Shown here piece after piece: positions 6,702-10,597 of a stretch of 10,597 nt of DNA (the first letter of the stretch is position 1; each line of letters begins with the position of its first letter). Where the stretch lies: positions 1 to 10,597 of the forward strand of contig SLSQ01000121.1 of the NCBI GenBank assembly GCA_007130355.1, read 5' to 3'. The notes under the pieces were generated by a model, which was not told the origin of the DNA, ran no database searches, and saw nothing but the letters and a program-made list of their open reading frames with translations. The stretch is from Trueperaceae bacterium (GTDB lineage Bacteria > Deinococcota > Deinococci > Deinococcales > Trueperaceae). The translations under genes and the position numbers were made by a program.

Positions 6702-6755
6702 GGGACGGCCGGGCGTCCCCCGTCCGACACACCTGCCGGCGGGTCACTCCGGCAG
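6702..6755 (-). terminator. Two tandem stem-loops at the end of the cupin gene
   Basis: Reading leftward, the first stem pairs CTGCCGG (arm 6755-6749) with CCGGCAG (arm 6739-6733) and spans the cupin stop codon (6746-6744). The second pairs GGGACG (arm 6719-6714) with CGTCCC (arm 6707-6702) around a 6-base loop. Neither is followed by a T-tract. Together they could separate the aminotransferase-cupin operon from the DegT-family gene, which has its own promoter in the same 94-base gap. Confidence 0.4.
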
Positions 6756-7121
6756 CTCCACCCGGACCGGCGTGAACAGGTTCAGCGTCTCGGTGGGACC
6801 GTCGGCGCCGTTCGGGACGTGGGCGCCGTGCGGCACGCCGCTCGGGATCAGCACCGCCTCGCCGGCGCCGAGCCGCATCGAACCGTCCGGGAAGGTGAAG
6901 ACCAGCACGCCCCGCTGCACGACCGTGATCTGCTCGGCGGCGTGCGCGTGCTTCGGGAAGGTGGTTCCCGGGTCGTAGTGGTAGTGGATCAGCTCGAGGC
7001 CGGTGCCGATGAGGCGACGCCGGGTGACGCCGGTACGGGGCGAGACCGCCTCGAGGTCGGCGAGGCGCACCCGGCGCGGCGCCTCCTCCGGCGGCCGGTC
7101 GTCCCGGGGGTCGCGGGTCAT
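6744..7121 (-). CDS. Small cupin-domain protein
   Basis: A 125-residue single-domain cupin, a beta-barrel fold that usually binds a metal ion. Motif 1 is G52 with H58, H60, E63 and G71 (KHAHAAEQ), and motif 2 is G87, P93, G95 and H98 (GEAVLIPSGVPH). The usual three His and one Glu metal ligands are therefore all present. The N-terminal 25 residues are charged and probably flexible. Its ATG overlaps the TGA of the class III aminotransferase gene by four bases (ATGA, 7118-7121), so it is translationally coupled to that enzyme and probably acts in the same pathway, as a small enzyme, isomerase or ligand sensor. Nothing in the sequence fixes which. The ORF is open further upstream in this frame, but that stretch lies within the aminotransferase gene and does not look like cupin sequence. 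Confidence 0.85.
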   Translation of the reverse strand: MTRDPRDDRPPEEAPRRVRLADLEAVSPRTGVTRRRLIGTGLELIHYHYDPGTTFPKHAHAAEQITVVQRGVLVFTFPDGSMRLGAGEAVLIPSGVPHGAHVPNGADGPTETLNLFTPVRVELPE

Positions 7122-8578
7122 GCGGCGGCCTCGGCGGCGCGCGCCAGTTCGGGGGCGATCCGGTCGAGGGCGGCGGCCATTCCGGCGGCGAGCCGCTCGA
7201 CCTGCGCGTCGGTCAGGACGAACGGCGGCGCCAGCAGCGCATGATCGCCGCGCCGCCCGTCGACGTTGCCGCCGCCCTGGTAGACGTACACGCCCTGATC
7301 CAGGCAGGCGTGCGCGAACAGCGTGCGGACGTCCGCTTCGGCCGGGAACGGCGCGCGCGTGGCGCGGTCGGCGACGAACTCGACGCCCATCAGCAGCCCG
7401 CGTCCGCGGATGGTCCCGATGTGCGGGTGGTCGCCGATCGTCTCCTGCAGCCGCGCCTTCAGGCGCTCGCCGAGTTCCGCGACGCGGGGGAGCAGGCCCT
7501 CGCGCTCGATCACGTCGATCACGTGGTCGCCGACGGCGCAACTGAGCGGGTTGCCGGCGAAGGTGTGGCCGTGCCGGAAGGCGCCGGGCAGGTCGCGCAG
7601 CGCGCGGTAGTGCTCCTCCCGCGCCAGGACGGCGCCCAGCGGCGAGTACCCGGCGGAGAGGCCCTTGGCGGTGGTCAGCAGGTCGGGGGCGATATTCGTG
7701 TGCTGCATCGCCCACCAGCGTCCGCTGCGCCCGTTGCCGCTCATCACCTCGTCGGCGATGAACAGGACGCCGTACCGGTCGCAGATCTCGCGGATCCGGG
7801 GCCAGTACCGTTCGGGCGGGTGCCGGCCGGGGGCGGACGAGCCGACGATCGGCTCGGCGATGAACGCCGCGACGTTCTCGGGGCCGACGTCCAGCACCGC
7901 CGTCTCGAGATCACTGGCGCACGGAACGTCGCAGCTGTCCGGCTCCTTCCCGAACGGGCAGCGGTAACAGCTGGTGGGCGCGATCATCGGTTGCGTCAGC
8001 AGCATCGGCGCGAACGGCTGCCGCCGGCCCGCCTGGCCCGAGATCGCCAGCGCCCCGAGCGTGGCGCCGTGGTAGCTGGTGCGGCGGGTGATCACCTTGG
8101 TGCGGCTGCCCTGCCCGCGGGCGAGCTGCACCTGCCGCGCCAACTTGATCGCCGTCTCGGTCGCCTCGCTGCCGCCGCTCGTGAACAGCACCCGATCCAG
8201 TCCGGCGGGTGCGCGGTCCACCAACTTCTCGGCCAGCTGCTCCGCCTCGCGGGTCGTGAACTTGGACGGGTGGGCGAAGGCGAGGCGTTCGGCCTGGCGG
8301 GCGAGGACCTTCGCGACGTCGCGCCGACCGTGGCCGAGGCAGGCGACGGCGGCACCGGCGGCGGCGTCCAGGTAGCGCCGGCCCTGCTCGTCGATCAGTT
8401 CCGCCCCTTCGCCCCGTACGATCCGGATCGGGGTGCGGGACGGTTCGCGCAGGAACAGGCGGTGGGCGTCGCTCGTGGGCGGGTGGTCCGAAGGGGCGGG
8501 CGGAGGGACGTTCGGACGGGCGCCGGGCAGCGAGCGCACGCCGAGTCGGTCGGGAGGTTCCGGCTCGAGTTCGGGCAT
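7118..8578 (-). CDS. Class III PLP-dependent aminotransferase
   Basis: A 486-residue fold type I aminotransferase of the omega-amino acid/GABA/ornithine group. Visible motifs are FTSGGSEATETAIKLAR at 132-148, SYHGATLGALAISG at 168-181, the cofactor aspartate in FIADEVMSG (D276), the Schiff-base lysine in TTAKGLSAGYSPLGA (K305) and GHTFAGNPLS at 337-346. Four cysteines (C204, C207, C216, C220) in an insertion could hold a metal. The first 45 residues are Pro-rich and look disordered. The frame is open to 8689, but I take ATG 8578: TACGCT (8590-8585) lies exactly six bases before it, with no Shine-Dalgarno, and the extra upstream residues are Arg-rich and unlike the family. The cupin gene is coupled downstream. 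The substrate is probably an amino acid or amine with a distal amino group, but it cannot be named. Confidence 0.9.
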   Translation of the reverse strand: MPELEPEPPDRLGVRSLPGARPNVPPPAPSDHPPTSDAHRLFLREPSRTPIRIVRGEGAELIDEQGRRYLDAAAGAAVACLGHGRRDVAKVLARQAERLAFAHPSKFTTREAEQLAEKLVDRAPAGLDRVLFTSGGSEATETAIKLARQVQLARGQGSRTKVITRRTSYHGATLGALAISGQAGRRQPFAPMLLTQPMIAPTSCYRCPFGKEPDSCDVPCASDLETAVLDVGPENVAAFIAEPIVGSSAPGRHPPERYWPRIREICDRYGVLFIADEVMSGNGRSGRWWAMQHTNIAPDLLTTAKGLSAGYSPLGAVLAREEHYRALRDLPGAFRHGHTFAGNPLSCAVGDHVIDVIEREGLLPRVAELGERLKARLQETIGDHPHIGTIRGRGLLMGVEFVADRATRAPFPAEADVRTLFAHACLDQGVYVYQGGGNVDGRRGDHALLAPPFVLTDAQVERLAAGMAAALDRIAPELARAAEAAA

Positions 8579-8584
8579 GGGTGC

Positions 8585-8590
8585 AGCGTA
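8585..8590 (-). promoter_or_regulatory. -10 hexamer of the leaderless aminotransferase promoter
   Basis: TACGCT on the minus strand, followed by GCACCC and then ATG 8578. The six-base gap means transcription would start on or next to the start codon. No convincing -35 is visible at 15-18 bases upstream. It supports the choice of 8578 over the longer reading frame. Confidence 0.5.
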
Positions 8591-8635
8591 CTCGGACCGA
8601 TCAGGGCGTGCGGCGAATCCCGTCCGGTAGATTGG

Positions 8636-8649
8636 ATCGTGGGCACGAT
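8636..8649. promoter_or_regulatory. Inverted repeat ATCGTG-GG-CACGAT, candidate operator
   Basis: Perfect 6-base arms with a 2-base centre in the 112-base divergent spacer between the aminotransferase operon and the small acidic ORF. It lies 58 bases upstream of the aminotransferase start and 42 bases before the small ORF. Size and symmetry suit a dimeric repressor. No matching copy was noticed elsewhere in the window, and no regulator gene is present. Confidence 0.35.
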
Positions 8650-8690
8650 ACAGCCGACCGCGCCCCTTCGTGCGCTCCAGGAGGTGCACC

Positions 8691-8849
8691 GTGAACGACG
8701 TGGACCGAGACGACGGACCGAACCGGAACGATGCCGAACGCGAAGCGCCCGCCGGACTGATCGCCTACCTCCGCACTCTGGACGACCTCGACGAAGCGTT
8801 CCCGGACGTCGACGCCGACCTGCCGCCGCTCGACGAGCCGGATCCGTAG
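8691..8849 (+). CDS. Small acidic protein of unknown function (52 residues)
   Basis: GTG 8691 is preceded by AGGAGG (8679-8684) with a six-base gap, one of the best ribosome binding sites in the window, so translation is likely. The 52-residue product has 17 acidic residues (13 Asp, 4 Glu), four Arg, no Lys and seven Pro. The only helix-like stretch is AGLIAYLRTLDDLDEAF (21-37), and the tail PPLDEPDP is Pro- and Asp-rich. There is no signal peptide, membrane segment, Cys pair or His cluster. It is divergent from the aminotransferase and converges on the TRAP permease gene. I do not recognise it. The short acidic shape could suit a partner-binding peptide or an antitoxin-like protein, but no toxin gene lies beside it, so no function is assigned. 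Confidence 0.6.
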   Translation: MNDVDRDDGPNRNDAEREAPAGLIAYLRTLDDLDEAFPDVDADLPPLDEPDP

Positions 8850-8869
8850 CGCACGACGGGGCCGTGCGC
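8849..8869. terminator. Stem-loop between the small acidic ORF and the TRAP permease gene
   Basis: GCGCACG (8849-8855) pairs perfectly with CGTGCGC (8863-8869) around a 7-base loop. It starts on the last base of the small ORF's TAG and ends ten bases before the TRAP permease stop. It is well placed to end both convergent transcripts, but has no T-tract on either strand. Confidence 0.45.
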
Positions 8870-8879
8870 AGCTCCGCCC

Positions 8880-10597
8880 CTACGCCACCGCCTCCCGCTC
8901 CCGCTTCAGTCGCACCGTGTGCAGCAGGTAGATCGACACCACGATCAGCAGGCCGACCAGGTCGGTGAGCATCGTCGGTTGGATCAGCATCAGCGCGACG
9001 CCCATCAGCACGATCCGTTCCCACACCTGGGCTCGGACCAGCACGAACCCTTGGGTCGAGGCGGCGAAGGCGAGCATGCCGATCAGGGCGCTCGCGAAGA
9101 TCCAGGCGCCTTCGGTCCAGGTGTCGACCCCGACCAGCAGCAGCTTGGTGTTGAAGATGAACATGAACGGCAGGATCGCCGTGCGCATGTCGTAGATGAA
9201 GCCCTGCACCCCGGTCTTGATCGGGTCGCTGCGGGCGATCGCCGCGGCGGCGTAGGCGGCCAGGCCGACCGGTGGCGTGTCGTCGGCGAGGATGCCGAAG
9301 AAGAACACGAACAGGTGCGCCGCCAGCAGCGGCATGCCGTACCCGAACTCCTGCCCCAGGTTGTAGATCACCGGCGCGGTGAGGGTGGCCATGACGATGT
9401 AGTTCGCGGTGGTCGGCAGGCCCAGGCCGAGGATCAGGCTGGCGATGGCGGTGATGATCAGCACCATCAGGAACTGCGTTCCGTTCGCGAACGCGTCGGG
9501 GTTGGCGCCGAACAGGTGTACGAACGGCATCGTGAAGAAGCCGATGAACGTCGCGATGGCGCCGCTGACGTTCTCGATGATCTCGGTCAGGCGCAGGCCC
9601 AGCCCGGTCAGGTTCACGGTGCCGACCACGATCCCGGCCGCGGCCACGGCGACGGCGATGCCGACCATGTTCCGCGCGCCCGCCTCGAGGCCGCGCACCA
9701 GTTCGGTCAGGCCGGTCAGGAACGCCGTCCACGGGTTCTCGCGCCGCAGCAGAGCGCCGATGATCCGTTGCAGCGGCATCAGGATCGCCAGCGCGGCGAT
9801 CGCCCACATGACGGCGAAGGCGGGGCTGCTGCGGGCGATCACCAGGTAGTAGATCAACGTCCCGAGCGGGATCAGGAAGTGGATGCCCCCGAAGAAGGTC
9901 TTGACGATCGGCGGCAGCTCGGCGCGGGGGATCCCCTGGATCCCGAGCTTGAGCGCCTCGAGGTGCACGATGTAGAAGAGCGCCAGGTAGGCGACCACCG
10001 CCGGGACGAAGGCGGCGGCGATCACGTCGAAGTACGGCACGCCGGTGAACTCGGCGATGATGAACGCCGCGGCGCCCATCACCGGCGGCATCAGCTGGCC
10101 GTTGGTCGACACCGCCACCTCGACGGCGCCGGCCTTGTGGGCCGGGTAGCCGGTCCGCTTCATCAGCGGGATCGTGAAGGTGCCGGTGGTGACGACGTTC
10201 GCGAGCGACGATCCGGAAACCATCCCGGTCAATCCGCTCGCGACCACGGCCGCCTTGGCGGGACCGCCGCGGAACACGCCGAGGACGCTGTTCGCGACGT
10301 CGATGAAGTACTTGCCGGCGCCGGCCTTGTCGAGCATGCTGCCGAACAGCACGAACAGGAACACGAACTGCGTGCTGACCCCGAGCGCGACGCCGAACAC
10401 CCCTTCGGTGGTGACGTACATCTGCGAGATCAGGCGGGGCAGCTCGTAGCCGCGATGGGCGATCAGGTCGGGCAGCGTGAACGGGATCAGGCCGCGCGGG
10501 CCGGTGAGGGCGTAGATCAGGAACACGCCCGCGATCACCGCCAGCGCCGGTCCCAGGCTGCGCCGCGTCGCTTCGAGCAGGAGGACCAGGAAGGTCG
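8880..10597 (-). CDS. TRAP transporter fused permease (COG4666-like), 5' end outside the window
   Basis: The last 571 residues of a fused DctQ-DctM type permease of a TRAP transporter, which imports organic acids or related solutes using an ion gradient. The frame stays open through 10597; the visible start FLVLLLEATRRSLGPAL lies upstream of the internal GTG 10538, which is therefore not the start. Family motifs include SGSSLANVVTTGTF (codons about 10217-10176), STNGQLMPPVMGAAAF (about 10109-10062) and GILADDTPPVGLAAY (about 9300-9255), with many hydrophobic segments. Full-length relatives have roughly 620-700 residues, so perhaps 50-130 are missing. The tail KREREAVA is cytoplasmic-looking. 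TRAP systems need a periplasmic solute-binding protein, commonly of the TAXI type for this fused form. None is inside the window, so it probably lies upstream, beyond the right edge. Confidence 0.9.
   Translation of the reverse strand, partial: TFLVLLLEATRRSLGPALAVIAGVFLIYALTGPRGLIPFTLPDLIAHRGYELPRLISQMYVTTEGVFGVALGVSTQFVFLFVLFGSMLDKAGAGKYFIDVANSVLGVFRGGPAKAAVVASGLTGMVSGSSLANVVTTGTFTIPLMKRTGYPAHKAGAVEVAVSTNGQLMPPVMGAAAFIIAEFTGVPYFDVIAAAFVPAVVAYLALFYIVHLEALKLGIQGIPRAELPPIVKTFFGGIHFLIPLGTLIYYLVIARSSPAFAVMWAIAALAILMPLQRIIGALLRRENPWTAFLTGLTELVRGLEAGARNMVGIAVAVAAAGIVVGTVNLTGLGLRLTEIIENVSGAIATFIGFFTMPFVHLFGANPDAFANGTQFLMVLIITAIASLILGLGLPTTANYIVMATLTAPVIYNLGQEFGYGMPLLAAHLFVFFFGILADDTPPVGLAAYAAAAIARSDPIKTGVQGFIYDMRTAILPFMFIFNTKLLLVGVDTWTEGAWIFASALIGMLAFAASTQGFVLVRAQVWERIVLMGVALMLIQPTMLTDLVGLLIVVSIYLLHTVRLKREREAVA

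Noticed and set aside
8691..8849. The small acidic ORF as an antitoxin
   Set aside because: Size and charge would fit, but no recognisable antitoxin motif is visible and no toxin gene is adjacent.
10536..10538. GTG 10538 as the start of the TRAP permease
   Set aside because: The frame continues without a stop to the window end and the added residues match the family (LLLEATRRSLG), so the gene is cut by the window edge.

Overview
The window is about 10.6 kb of very GC-rich bacterial chromosome (47 of 60 bases are G/C at 181-240; 38 of 60 at 4921-4980). It contains ten protein genes, one of them cut by the right edge, and a probable 17-codon leader ORF. I see no rRNA, tRNA, CRISPR array, transposase or integrase. 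Several start codons have no Shine-Dalgarno sequence but sit six bases after a TANNNT hexamer. That leaderless layout is well known from Deinococcus relatives. Together with the GC content it makes a deinococcal lineage (for example a Truepera-like one) a reasonable guess, but this is inference and other high-GC phyla also use leaderless starts.

Layout from left to right. A membrane-anchored HD-GYP protein (129-1169, +) converges on a two-gene ABC exporter operon read leftward: ATPase 3436-2432 and permease 2435-1197, preceded by the 17-codon leader ORF 3486-3433. Divergent from this is a two-gene cassette (3601-5480, +): an ABC/SMC-like AAA ATPase whose stop overlaps the start of a DUF4276 protein with TOPRIM-like acidic motifs. 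The cassette converges on a leftward DegT-family PLP aminotransferase (6649-5501). Next come a leftward operon of a class III aminotransferase (8578-7118) and a small cupin (7121-6744). Divergent from that is a short acidic ORF (8691-8849, +). A TRAP-type fused permease (leftward, 8880 to beyond 10597) fills the right end.

The most interesting part is the ATPase + DUF4276 pair. Its architecture, a separate ABC-type ATPase plus a TOPRIM-like partner, recalls OLD, Gabija and PARIS anti-phage systems. Its leucine codon choice differs sharply from its neighbours: CTC 13 of 19 in the DUF4276 gene, against CTG 13 of the first 16 in the HD-GYP gene. It also runs against the direction of the flanking leftward genes. 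This suggests a horizontally acquired defence-like module in an otherwise ordinary metabolic and transport region. Its activity is not shown by sequence alone.

Regulatory structure is compact. All four coupled gene junctions are 4-base NTGA overlaps. Ends of transcription units carry GC-rich stem-loops at or next to stop codons without T-tracts. The divergent spacers hold short inverted repeats that could be operators.
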